DNA of 64,000 nt, taken from positions 124,001-188,000 of the forward strand of contig NZ_WNXZ01000005.1 in NCBI RefSeq assembly GCF_009733845.1. Direction: 5' to 3'. Both the position numbers and the translations under genes were made by a program. Of the stretch, positions 45,880 to 53,469 are shown in pieces. The notes beneath the pieces were generated by a model. The model made no database searches. It worked only from the letters and a program-made list of their open reading frames with translations, and was not told the DNA's origin. Origin of the DNA: Pseudactinotalea terrae. GTDB taxonomy: Bacteria; Actinomycetota; Actinomycetes; Actinomycetales; Beutenbergiaceae. The first letter of the stretch is position 1, and each line of letters opens with the position of its first letter.

Positions 45880-46550
45880 CGGCCCAGGCCCTCGGCGCGG
45901 CGGCGGATGTCGGCAGGCACAGCAGCGGCGGTGTCCGGCGCGGGCAGCGGGGCGTCGGTGACCCGGCGCACGGGGATCACGCCGGCCCACACGGACGGGT
46001 CGACGTCGGCCGGGTCGTCCACCGGGTCGCCGGCACGGACCTTCATCGACGCCTCACGCAGCGGTACCGCGAGCGCCGCGGTGGCCGCGAGCTCCTTGCG
46101 GGTGCTGGCGCGCAGCGTCACGGACCGCCCCGGGATCATGTGGTCGACCGTGAGGTCGAGGGCCCTGGCCTTCTCGTCCGGGTCGCTCACCACTCGCGCC
46201 TGCCCGATCACGACGGCGGAGCGGTAGTTCATCGAGTGATGGAACCCGGAGCGCGCGGCCACCAGGCCGTCGACCTCGGTGACGGTCACGCACACGGTCC
46301 GCCCCTCGGCGCTGGTGAGCCAGCGCGCGGCGACAGACCCGTGGATGTAGAGGGTGCCGCCGTCGTCGGGGCCTGCGAGGTCGATCGCGAACGCGACCGG
46401 CAGCACCAGCGGGTGGTCGCCGACGTCCACGCCGAGGTGGGCGATCAGCGCCTCCTCCAGGAACTGGTGGAGCTCGGCGCCGTCGGTGCGGGCGCGCGCC
46501 TTGCCGCGGACGATCGTGGTGCGGGGGGTCGGTGAGAGTGTGGTGGTCAC
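45876..46550 (-). CDS. Pyridoxamine 5'-phosphate oxidase-fold flavin-binding protein
   Basis: A 224-residue protein of the PNPOx-like split-barrel superfamily, of the kind annotated as flavin-nucleotide-binding. Recognisable tracts are LVLPVAFAIDLAGPDDGGTLYIHGS and VCVTVTEVDGLVAARSGFHHSMNYRSAVV, where the fold binds FMN. The likely start is GTG 46550. It is divergent from a MocR/PdxR-type regulator only 77 bases away, an arrangement seen for genes under such regulators. True vitamin B6 oxidase activity is not implied. Confidence 0.82.
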   Translation of the reverse strand: MTTTLSPTPRTTIVRGKARARTDGAELHQFLEEALIAHLGVDVGDHPLVLPVAFAIDLAGPDDGGTLYIHGSVAARWLTSAEGRTVCVTVTEVDGLVAARSGFHHSMNYRSAVVIGQARVVSDPDEKARALDLTVDHMIPGRSVTLRASTRKELAATAALAVPLREASMKVRAGDPVDDPADVDPSVWAGVIPVRRVTDAPLPAPDTAAAVPADIRRRAEGLGR

Positions 46551-46627
46551 CCCTCGAGACTGAGGCGATAGTGGCTTACCGACAACGGCCAAAGCTCGTA
46601 CAGTTGGGCAGGCCACTTGGAGGTGAG

Positions 46628-47968
46628 ATGAGTACGTTGCCGCTCACGCTCGACCGCTCGGCCGACACCTCGCTCAGCGCTCAGCTGAGCAGCCAGATCC
46701 GCACCCGGATCCTCGAGGAGACCCTCCGCGAGGGGGACCGCCTCCCCAGCACCCGAGCACTGGCGAGCGAGCTGGGCACGGCGCGCTCCGTCGTCGAGCA
46801 GGCGTACTCCCAGCTGGTGGCAGAAGGATGGCTCACGGGCAGGCACGGATCCGGCACGTTCGCCGCCTCCCCCGGGCTGCCGCGCTCGAGCTCACCGGCG
46901 CCCGTGCGCCGCCCACCTGCGCCGGCGCCGGTCCTGCTCGACGCCGGCACCCCCTTCATCGACCCCCGGCACGCGGCCGGCTGGCGCCGCGCTTGGCGCG
47001 AGGTCTCGACGGCGACGCCACCCCGTGGCTACGACGACCCCCGGGGCATCCCCGAGCTGCGCCGACTGCTCGCGGACCGCCTCGCCCACACGCGCGGGCT
47101 GCGCTGCGACCCCGAGCAGGTCATCGTCACGGCCGGCACCACGGATGGGCTGCGGCAGCTGTTGGGGGTACTACCGCCCGGTGCGTTCGGAGTCGAGGAC
47201 CCGGGGTACCGGTCGGCGGTCGCGACCGCGCACATGGCAGGCCGCGAGGTTCGTGACCTGCCGGCGGCGGACCCCGGCGGCTGGGACCTCGCCGGGCTGG
47301 CCGCCGCGTACACCACGCCCGCGCACCAGCACCCGCTCGGCCACGTGATGACCGCCTCGCAGCGGCTCGACCTGCTCGAGCGGGCGCGGCGTTCGGGAAC
47401 CCTGATCATCGAGGACGACTACGACTCGGAGTTCCGCTACGACGTCGCCCCGATCCCCGCGCTCGCCTCGCTCGCGCCCGAGCAGGTGGGCTACCTGGGG
47501 ACGGCCGCGAAATCGGTGGGACCCAGCATGCGCGTCGGCTGGCTGGTGGCACCGGCGGAGCTCACCGACCGGGTCAACGCCCGCCGCCTCGCCACCCATG
47601 ACGCCGTGCCCTGGCCGGTGCAGCGGGCATTCGTCGCCCTGATCCGCGACGGCTATCTCGATCGCGTGATCCGCAGCGCCCGGCGTGTCTACGCCGAGCG
47701 CGCACGCAGGGTGAGCGAGACGCTCTCGCCGTACGCGACGCCGTCGAGCCCGTCGCCCGCCGGGATGTACACGACCTGGCTGCTGCCGCAGCGGGAGGCG
47801 GTCCGCGCTCGCGAGGCCGCGCTCGCGGCCGGGTACCAGGTCAACCTGCTGGCCGACTACTGCCGCTCCGCCGAGCTCACCGGGCTGCTCGTGGGAGTCG
47901 GGGGCGTGACCGATGCCCAGCTGGACGAGGCGCTCGCCGCGCTGGTGGCGGGCCTCACTCGCCCGTGA
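46628..47968 (+). CDS. MocR/PdxR-type GntR regulator with aminotransferase domain
   Basis: A 446-residue regulator. An N-terminal GntR winged HTH (about residues 10-75: AQLSSQIRTRILEETLREGD, ARSVVEQAYSQLVAEGWL) is joined to a class I aminotransferase fold (about 110-440). The PLP lysine is in LGTAAKSVGPSMRVGW, and IIEDDYDSEFRYD precedes it, so the protein should bind PLP as effector. ATG 46628 has GGAGGTGAG. The divergent PNPOx-fold gene is the likely target; AGTGGC (46570-46575) and GCCACT (46612-46617) in the gap are inverted half-sites. Its end overlaps the convergent DinB-fold gene by 14 bases. Confidence 0.93.
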   Translation: MSTLPLTLDRSADTSLSAQLSSQIRTRILEETLREGDRLPSTRALASELGTARSVVEQAYSQLVAEGWLTGRHGSGTFAASPGLPRSSSPAPVRRPPAPAPVLLDAGTPFIDPRHAAGWRRAWREVSTATPPRGYDDPRGIPELRRLLADRLAHTRGLRCDPEQVIVTAGTTDGLRQLLGVLPPGAFGVEDPGYRSAVATAHMAGREVRDLPAADPGGWDLAGLAAAYTTPAHQHPLGHVMTASQRLDLLERARRSGTLIIEDDYDSEFRYDVAPIPALASLAPEQVGYLGTAAKSVGPSMRVGWLVAPAELTDRVNARRLATHDAVPWPVQRAFVALIRDGYLDRVIRSARRVYAERARRVSETLSPYATPSSPSPAGMYTTWLLPQREAVRAREAALAAGYQVNLLADYCRSAELTGLLVGVGGVTDAQLDEALAALVAGLTRP

Positions 47969-48482
47969 CGCCGTCGATCGACTCGCGCAGCAGATCGGCA
48001 TGGCCCGCGTGCCGCGCGTACTCCTCGATCATGTGGACCAGGACCCACCGGACGTTCACCGCCGGCTCGGGGCGCCGCTCCATCGTGTCGAGATCGCCGT
48101 GGCGCAGGATGTCGCGCAGATGCGCTCGCGACTGCTCGACGGCGGCGCGCCATCGCTCCTTGATGGTCGCCTCGTCGAGATCGTCGGCCGCGTGCCAGTC
48201 CCATTCCGGGTCGGCGTCCCAGTCGACATCGTTCCACGGTGGCGCCGGCGGCCGTCCTGCCAGCCGGCAGCCGAACCAGAAGTCCTCGACGTACGCGAGA
48301 TGGTGCAGCATCCCGCCCAGGCTCATGCTCGACGGCGGGAGTCGCCGTCGGAGCCCCCCGTCGTCGAGGCCGTCGGTCTTCCAAGCGAGCGTGGCGCGCA
48401 GGAAGTCGAGGAACTGCACGAGGGTGTCGAGCTCGCCGGCGGCGTTCTCGGGCTCGGGGCGGCCGTGCTCGTCGGTCGTCAT
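47955..48482 (-). CDS. DUF664/DinB-fold protein
   Basis: A 175-residue protein of the DUF664 branch of the DinB superfamily (four-helix bundle, possible metal-dependent thiol transferase). His in GGMLHHLAYVEDFWFG and His in WVLVHMIEEYARHAGHADLLRE are the usual metal-binding positions. It follows the LacI gene on the same strand, overlapping it by four bases. Function unknown. Confidence 0.82.
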   Translation of the reverse strand: MTTDEHGRPEPENAAGELDTLVQFLDFLRATLAWKTDGLDDGGLRRRLPPSSMSLGGMLHHLAYVEDFWFGCRLAGRPPAPPWNDVDWDADPEWDWHAADDLDEATIKERWRAAVEQSRAHLRDILRHGDLDTMERRPEPAVNVRWVLVHMIEEYARHAGHADLLRESIDGVTGE

Positions 48483-49504
48483 GATGTCCGCGGCGCCGCG
48501 GTGGACGCACGCGGCACCAGCGTCGGTGGCAGCCGGCGCGGTAGCGCGTCGCCGCCGGCGATCACCTCGACCAGAGCACCGAGCGCAGCGGCGCCGAGCG
48601 CCCGGAGGTCCTGCTTGACCGTGGTCAGCGGCGGGTAGAAGTTGGCCGAGCCCTCGAGGTCGTCGAACCCGATGACCGAGACGTCGTCGGGCACGCGCAC
48701 CCCGGCTTCGGCGAACGCGCGGAGCACCCCGAGAGCGGTGAGGTCGTTGGCGGCGAACACGGCGGTGGGGAGATCGTCGAGGAGCGATCGGCCCAGCTCG
48801 TATCCGCGCTCGGAGCTCCAGTCGCCCACGAGGTCGGGGCGGGGTGTGACGCCCGCGGCGGCGAGCGTGGTGTGCCAGCCCTCGATGCGGGCGGCGGCGT
48901 CGTACCAGTCGGTGGGACCGGAGACGTGCACCACGTCGGTGTGCCCGAGCCCGAGCAGGTGCTCCGCAGCCAGCTGCGCGCCCCCGCGCTGGTCCACGGA
49001 GATGGTGGGGACGTCGTCGGGCGGGTCCCAGGCCGAGACCACGAGCACCGGCACCTGCGCGTTGAGGTCCTGGGCGATCTCGGCCACCTCGGCGGTGGGT
49101 GCGATCACCACCACGCCCTCGACGCCCTGCTCCACGAAGGCGGCGGCGATCTCGGAGTGCAGCCCGGGCTCCGGCTCGGGTGCGATCGCGACAGTCACGA
49201 AGTAGCTCGCCGCGCGTGCCGCCTGCTCGAGCGCGCCGAGCGTGCCCGCGGGACCGGACCGTGACGACCCGCTGGCCACGATCCCGATCAGGCCGGAACG
49301 CCGCGTGACGAGCGCCCGGGCCGAGAGATTGCGCCGGTACCCGAGCTGCTCGATCGCGGCGAGCACGCGCTCGCGCGTGGCAGGCCGCACCGAGGCGTGG
49401 TCGTTGAGCACGCGCGACACCGTCTGGTGCGAGACCCCCGCCAAGCGCGCCACATCGGTCATGCCGGGCCGCCGCCCGTTGGTCCCGTTCGCTTCGCTGC
49501 TCAT
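48479..49504 (-). CDS. LacI-family transcriptional repressor
   Basis: A 341-residue LacI regulator. The HTH is MTDVARLAGVSHQTVSRVLN with the hinge NLSARALVTRRSG. The periplasmic-binding-like core follows, with VFAANDLTALGVLRAF and VSVIGFDDLEGSANFYPPLT. ATG 49504 has TAGTGT eight bases upstream and no Shine-Dalgarno (possibly leaderless); an internal ATG at 49462 is the alternative start. It is the only LacI-family gene in the window and lies 4 kb from araB, so it is a candidate for the arabinose repressor, but nothing in the sequence proves that. Confidence 0.93.
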   Translation of the reverse strand: MSSEANGTNGRRPGMTDVARLAGVSHQTVSRVLNDHASVRPATRERVLAAIEQLGYRRNLSARALVTRRSGLIGIVASGSSRSGPAGTLGALEQAARAASYFVTVAIAPEPEPGLHSEIAAAFVEQGVEGVVVIAPTAEVAEIAQDLNAQVPVLVVSAWDPPDDVPTISVDQRGGAQLAAEHLLGLGHTDVVHVSGPTDWYDAAARIEGWHTTLAAAGVTPRPDLVGDWSSERGYELGRSLLDDLPTAVFAANDLTALGVLRAFAEAGVRVPDDVSVIGFDDLEGSANFYPPLTTVKQDLRALGAAALGALVEVIAGGDALPRRLPPTLVPRASTAAPRTS

Positions 49505-49578
49505 CGAGAGGAACACTAGCGACGACACACCGGTGGGCAGCCCGACCCCAGCCCGGAGCCTGCCCCTACCCCCTTCAG

Positions 49579-51249
49579 CTATCGCGCGCCCGGGGCGGGA
49601 GCGAGGGTCACCGAGTCGCCGGTCCAACGGTCGCGCAACCAGCGGTCGTGCGAGGCCACCACGACGGCGCCCGGCCAGTCCTGCAGGCCCGCCATCAGCT
49701 CGTCGGCGAGGGCCAGCGAGATGTGGTTGGTGGGCTCGTCCAGAAGCAGCACGTCCGGGCGCTGGGTCACCAGCATCGCGAGGACGACACGCCGTCGGGT
49801 ACCGACCGAGAGCTCTCCCACGGGCCGGTCGAGATCGCGCGGAGCGAGCAGCCCGTGGCTCTCGACGGCGGTGCGATCCCCGGGCAGGGCGTCTCGCCCC
49901 TCGGCTGCGGCGAGGAGGGTGCGGGGGGTACGCCGCTCGTCGTCGAGGCCGAGATCCTGCTCGAGGAGGCCGATCCGGACGCCGCGGGCTGAGCTGAGGG
50001 TGCCGCTGTCGGGATGCAGGTCGCCCGCGAGGAGGTGCAGCAGCGTCGACTTGCCGGATCCGTTCGGACCGGCGACGAGGACGCGGGCGCCAGCGGCGAT
50101 CTCGATCCGCGGAGCGCCGGCCGCGTCCATGTCCAGCCGCCCTGCGAGGGTGACGTGGTGCGCCCAGGCCAGCAGGCCGCCGTCGGGCACAGGCCCGGTG
50201 GGCGGCTCGAATCGCAGCGGCGGGCGCGGCTTGCGGACCTGGTCTCGCTCGAGGGCCTCGAGTCGGCCAGCCGCGTCCCGGACCCGGCGCGAGACGGTCC
50301 CTTCGACCCGCGCCCCCTTGAAGTTGTAGATGAACTTGTCGTTGTCGCGCGGTCCGCGGTCCGGTGCAACCTCGCGTGCTGTGACCGCGACCGTGTGGCG
50401 CAGCTCCCTCAGCTCGGCCTGCTCCCGCTCGTAGCGCTCCTCCCAGCGGATGCGGTCGATGCGGCGTTGCTCGAGGTAGTCGGAGTAGCGGCCGCCGTAG
50501 ACGGTCGGCGGCGGCTCGGGGCTGGCGCCGGGATCGAGATCGACGATCTCGGTGGCGACCTGCTCGAGGAACGTGCGGTCGTGACTGGCGAGCAGCACGG
50601 CCCCGTCGAGGGTGCTGAGCTCGGCGGCGAGGAAGTCGGCGGCGTCGTCGTCGAGGTGGTTGGTCGGCTCGTCGAGAAGCAGCGCGCGAGGTCGCCGCAG
50701 CAGCAGCGCCGCCAGCCCCAGGCGGGTGCGCTGACCACCCGACATCTCGCCGACAAGGCGAGCACCGCCGTCGAGCACTGCCTCGAGGCCGAGACCCGCG
50801 AGGGTGCGCGCGGCGCGCACGTCCGCGTCCCAGACCTCGGCATGCTGTGCGGCGGCCAGGGCGCGGTCGTAGGCGCGGTTCGCGGTGGAGAGGTCGGTGG
50901 GGTTGTCGAGCGCAGCGGCAGCCCGCTCGACCTCTGCCTCGAGACGGCGCAGGTGAGCGAGCGCGTCCTCGACGACGGACGCGGCGGGAGTGGCGTCGGG
51001 ATACGGGAACTCCTGGTCGAGCACGCCGAGGTCCGGCGGCCGCTGGACGGTGCCGTTGTCGGGCACGAGCGTGCCGGCGAGAACGCGCAGGAGCGTGGAC
51101 TTGCCGACGCCGTTCTCGCCGACGAGCCCGGCGCGATGCCCGGGGTCGACGGTGAGCGAGACGTCGGTGAGCACGGCGCGGCCGTCGAACGAGACGGAGA
51201 CGCCGTCGGCACGGAGCACGGGCGAGAGCGTGGTGGAGGGAGATGACAT
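49579..51249 (-). CDS. ABC-F family ATPase (ribosome protection type)
   Basis: A 556-residue soluble protein with two ABC domains and no membrane part. ABC1 has GENGVGKSTLL, MSGGQRTRLGLA and LLLDEPTNHLD; ABC2 has GPNGSGKSTLL, LSVGTRRRVVLA and LLLDEPTNHIS. The second signature has Val for Gly in place of SGG. A charged linker of about 80 residues between them contains the P-site tRNA interaction region. ABC-F proteins of this type rescue antibiotic-stalled ribosomes (macrolide, lincosamide, pleuromutilin) or act as housekeeping factors. The start ATG 51249 has its ribosome binding site inside a leader hairpin, which fits inducible resistance. Confidence 0.9.
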   Translation of the reverse strand: MSSPSTTLSPVLRADGVSVSFDGRAVLTDVSLTVDPGHRAGLVGENGVGKSTLLRVLAGTLVPDNGTVQRPPDLGVLDQEFPYPDATPAASVVEDALAHLRRLEAEVERAAAALDNPTDLSTANRAYDRALAAAQHAEVWDADVRAARTLAGLGLEAVLDGGARLVGEMSGGQRTRLGLAALLLRRPRALLLDEPTNHLDDDAADFLAAELSTLDGAVLLASHDRTFLEQVATEIVDLDPGASPEPPPTVYGGRYSDYLEQRRIDRIRWEERYEREQAELRELRHTVAVTAREVAPDRGPRDNDKFIYNFKGARVEGTVSRRVRDAAGRLEALERDQVRKPRPPLRFEPPTGPVPDGGLLAWAHHVTLAGRLDMDAAGAPRIEIAAGARVLVAGPNGSGKSTLLHLLAGDLHPDSGTLSSARGVRIGLLEQDLGLDDERRTPRTLLAAAEGRDALPGDRTAVESHGLLAPRDLDRPVGELSVGTRRRVVLAMLVTQRPDVLLLDEPTNHISLALADELMAGLQDWPGAVVVASHDRWLRDRWTGDSVTLAPAPGAR

Positions 51250-51339
51250 ACAGACCTGCCTGAGGGTCGACAACGAAGGGGTCGGGGCAGGTCAGATCCA
51301 CATGAGAGCCACCGTAGACGTGATCGCGGAGCGGGCCAA
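51250..51339 (-). promoter_or_regulatory. Promoter and attenuator-like leader of the ABC-F gene
   Basis: On the minus strand TTGGCC (51339-51334) and TACGGT (51316-51311) are 17 bases apart. Just downstream is a minimal open frame ATG-TGG-ATC-TGA (51303-51292). GACCTGCC (51293-51286), which overlaps the stop of that frame, can pair perfectly with GGCAGGTC (51260-51253), which holds the GGCAGG ribosome binding site of the ABC-F gene. This would hide the site until a stalled ribosome opens the stem. Confidence 0.5.
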
Positions 51340-51399
51340 GGCATTTCCGGGAGGCCCGGTGGCGGCTGAGCGCACCGGGCGCTCGACCCGGCGTGTTGC

Positions 51400-52020
51400 T
51401 CAGTCGGTGGCGAGCATCCGCTGCACCAGGGCGAGCTGGGCGTCACCCAGCTCCTGGAGCTCCCCGGCCGAACGCTGGTCGAGCTGCGCGACGCTCCACT
51501 CGTCCAGCGCCCTGAGCGTCGCCACGATGAGGCGTAGCTGCAGGTCAGCAGGAAGGTCCTCGCGCACGGCACCAGAGCTGCGGCCGACGAGCAGCACCTG
51601 GCCGAGCCACGTCTGCAGATCGGCGAAGAAGGACTGCACGGCCCCCTGCGGCTCGCTCGGGAGGCCGTCCAGGTAGACGAGCCGGCCCAGCGCAGCGAGG
51701 GACGGTTCGCTCGTGCTGGCCTCGAGGATCTCGTGCAGCAGATCGCGGGCGGTCAGCCAGAAGTCGGCTGCGAACGCCTCGGGCGGCGGGATCGTCACGC
51801 GCCGCCCGATGCCCTCGCGGAGGGTGTCGATGACGAGGTCGAAGAGGGCCGCCTTGGAGGCGACGAGGTGGTAGAAGGAGCTCTTGCTCATGCCGCAGGC
51901 ACGGACGATGCGGTTCAGCGATGCCTGCTCGTACCCGCTGCGCGCGAACTCCCGCGCCGCCTCGCGCACCAGCAGGGCGCGGCGCTCATCGGGGGTCCGG
52001 GTGGACGCGGGTGGAGCCAT
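51400..52020 (-). CDS. TetR-family repressor of the adjacent monooxygenase
   Basis: A 206-residue TetR regulator. The HTH is EFARSGYEQASLNRIVRACG then SKSSFYHLVASKAALFD (about residues 24-62); the helical ligand domain follows. The ATG at 52020 is preceded six bases upstream by TAGACT (52032-52027), suggesting a leaderless mRNA. It is divergent from the FAD monooxygenase gene, with two near-identical palindromes in between, so it should repress both itself and that gene. Confidence 0.92.
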   Translation of the reverse strand: MAPPASTRTPDERRALLVREAAREFARSGYEQASLNRIVRACGMSKSSFYHLVASKAALFDLVIDTLREGIGRRVTIPPPEAFAADFWLTARDLLHEILEASTSEPSLAALGRLVYLDGLPSEPQGAVQSFFADLQTWLGQVLLVGRSSGAVREDLPADLQLRLIVATLRALDEWSVAQLDQRSAGELQELGDAQLALVQRMLATD

Positions 52021-52039
52021 GGCCTCAGTCTAGCCAGCG

Positions 52040-52057
52040 TTGGACCGGCCGGTCCAA
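52040..52057. promoter_or_regulatory. TetR operator 1 (perfect palindrome)
   Basis: TTGGACCGGCCGGTCCAA is an 18-bp perfect palindrome. It contains TTGGAC as a candidate -35 for both divergent promoters, spaced 19 bases from TAGACT (minus) and from TACAGT at 52065-52070 (plus). Confidence 0.8.
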
Positions 52058-52072
52058 TGGTTGTTACAGTGA

Positions 52073-52090
52073 TTGGACCAGGCGGTCCAA
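52073..52090. promoter_or_regulatory. TetR operator 2
   Basis: TTGGACCAGGCGGTCCAA repeats operator 1 with a changed centre, 33 bases away (about three helical turns). It lies directly after the plus-strand -10 box and would cover the start site of the monooxygenase mRNA. Confidence 0.8.
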
Positions 52091-52125
52091 CGGGCTGCCG
52101 ATGGCACACAGGAGGAGACGTTCAC

Positions 52126-53373
52126 ATGGCAGCACGAGCCCAGACCCTCGCCGCGCAGCTGGCGCGCGCCGCCGACGATCCGATCCGCACGCTCGTGGTC
52201 GGGGCGGGCGTGGCAGGGATGGCGGTCGCCGAGATGCTTCGGCAGCAGGGCTGGCATCCCGTCGTCGTCGATCGGGCGCGGGATGATCGTGCGCCGGGCT
52301 ACATGCTGGCCCTGATGCCGATGGTCGACTCGCTCATCGCCGACCTCGGCGTCCGCGACCGGTACCTGGCCGAGAGCGTCGAGCTGAGCCGGTACCGACT
52401 CCGCGACCGCACCGGCCGCGAGGTGCGCACCGACTCGCTGGCCGCTGTCGTCGATCGATACGGCGACTATCGCGGCATCAGCCGCAGCAGCCTGCAGGAG
52501 GTGCTCTCCGCGAGCGGTGGCGAGGTGACGTTCGAGACCACGGTGGCGGCACTCGTGGAGCACCCCGAAGGGGTGCAGGTGCGCTTGCGCACGGCCGAGA
52601 CCGAGACCATTCACGACTTCGATCTCGTGATCGTCGCGGACGGCATCCGCTCGACGACCCGCGATCTGATCCCGGGCAGCGGGCCGCTCGAGAAGGTCGA
52701 CACCGGATGGGGCGGCTGGGTCGCATGGGCGGAGCCCACGGATGACGACGAGCCTGACCTCGGCGAGGAGATCTGGGGAGCGGGCTTCCTGCTCGGCACC
52801 TATCCCGTGAAGGGTGCGATCGGGGCGATCCTCTGCGGCCCTGCCGAGGACCTCGCCGCCGGGCCGCAGGACTTCGTGCGGCACGTGCGCAGCCAGCTCA
52901 GGACGTCGAGCCCGCGCATCGAGAGCGCGCTCGCGGCCGTGACCGCCGAGCCCGACCCGTACTACTGGCCGCTCGACGACGCCCGCACCGCTCGCTGGAC
53001 GACGGCGCACACCGTGCTGCTCGGCGACGCGGCAGCCGGCTTCCTGCCCACGGCCGGCATCGGCGCCGGCATGGCGATGGAGTCGGCGTGGGTGCTGGCG
53101 CGGATGCTCGCACACGCGCCCGAGGTGGGGCTCGCGGCGCTGCTCGCCGAGTACGAGCGCGTGCAGAAGCCGCGGGTGGAGGCCGCACAGGGAAACTCGC
53201 GAGAGCTCGCGCGCCTCATGTTCCGCCGCAGCCGCACGCTCGCCGTGGTGCGAGCGTGGGTGATGCGGGCCATGAGCGTCACGGTGGCGCTGGGTCCGAT
53301 CGTGCGGCTGCTGCAGAACCCGCCGGACCCTGAGCGCGCCGTGGCCGAGACCGAGGTTCGGGCGGCGCGCTAG
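52126..53373 (+). CDS. FAD-dependent aromatic/antibiotic monooxygenase (PHBH fold)
   Basis: A 415-residue group A flavoprotein monooxygenase. The Rossmann FAD motif is VVGAGVAGMAVAEML (about residues 24-38). The DG motif is LVIVADGIRSTTRDL, and the second FAD tract is LLGDAAAGFLPTAGIGAGMAMESA. These are the features of enzymes such as TetX and RdmE-like hydroxylases that act on phenolic compounds or antibiotics. ATG 52126 has GGAGGAG upstream; an extension to 51733 runs through the operators and the TetR gene and is not real. Detoxification of an inducer of the adjacent TetR is likely. A short hairpin (53390-53402) follows the stop. Confidence 0.9.
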   Translation: MAARAQTLAAQLARAADDPIRTLVVGAGVAGMAVAEMLRQQGWHPVVVDRARDDRAPGYMLALMPMVDSLIADLGVRDRYLAESVELSRYRLRDRTGREVRTDSLAAVVDRYGDYRGISRSSLQEVLSASGGEVTFETTVAALVEHPEGVQVRLRTAETETIHDFDLVIVADGIRSTTRDLIPGSGPLEKVDTGWGGWVAWAEPTDDDEPDLGEEIWGAGFLLGTYPVKGAIGAILCGPAEDLAAGPQDFVRHVRSQLRTSSPRIESALAAVTAEPDPYYWPLDDARTARWTTAHTVLLGDAAAGFLPTAGIGAGMAMESAWVLARMLAHAPEVGLAALLAEYERVQKPRVEAAQGNSRELARLMFRRSRTLAVVRAWVMRAMSVTVALGPIVRLLQNPPDPERAVAETEVRAAR

Positions 53374-53469
53374 CTAGTTGCGCATGACCTTCGCGCTGCG
53401 AAACCCCTCGCGACGACCTGCTCCGCGGCCTGTGGATACGCTCGACCGACCGCCCTCCCCGCTGACGGA

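Noticed and set aside
49535-49565. Terminator after the ABC-F gene
   Set aside because: GGGCAG/CTGCCC arms are only six bases with a long loop and no U-run. The support is too weak to annotate.
48479-51301. A 940-residue version of the LacI repressor
   Set aside because: The extension is the ABC-F gene read in the wrong frame. A normal LacI protein starts at 49504.
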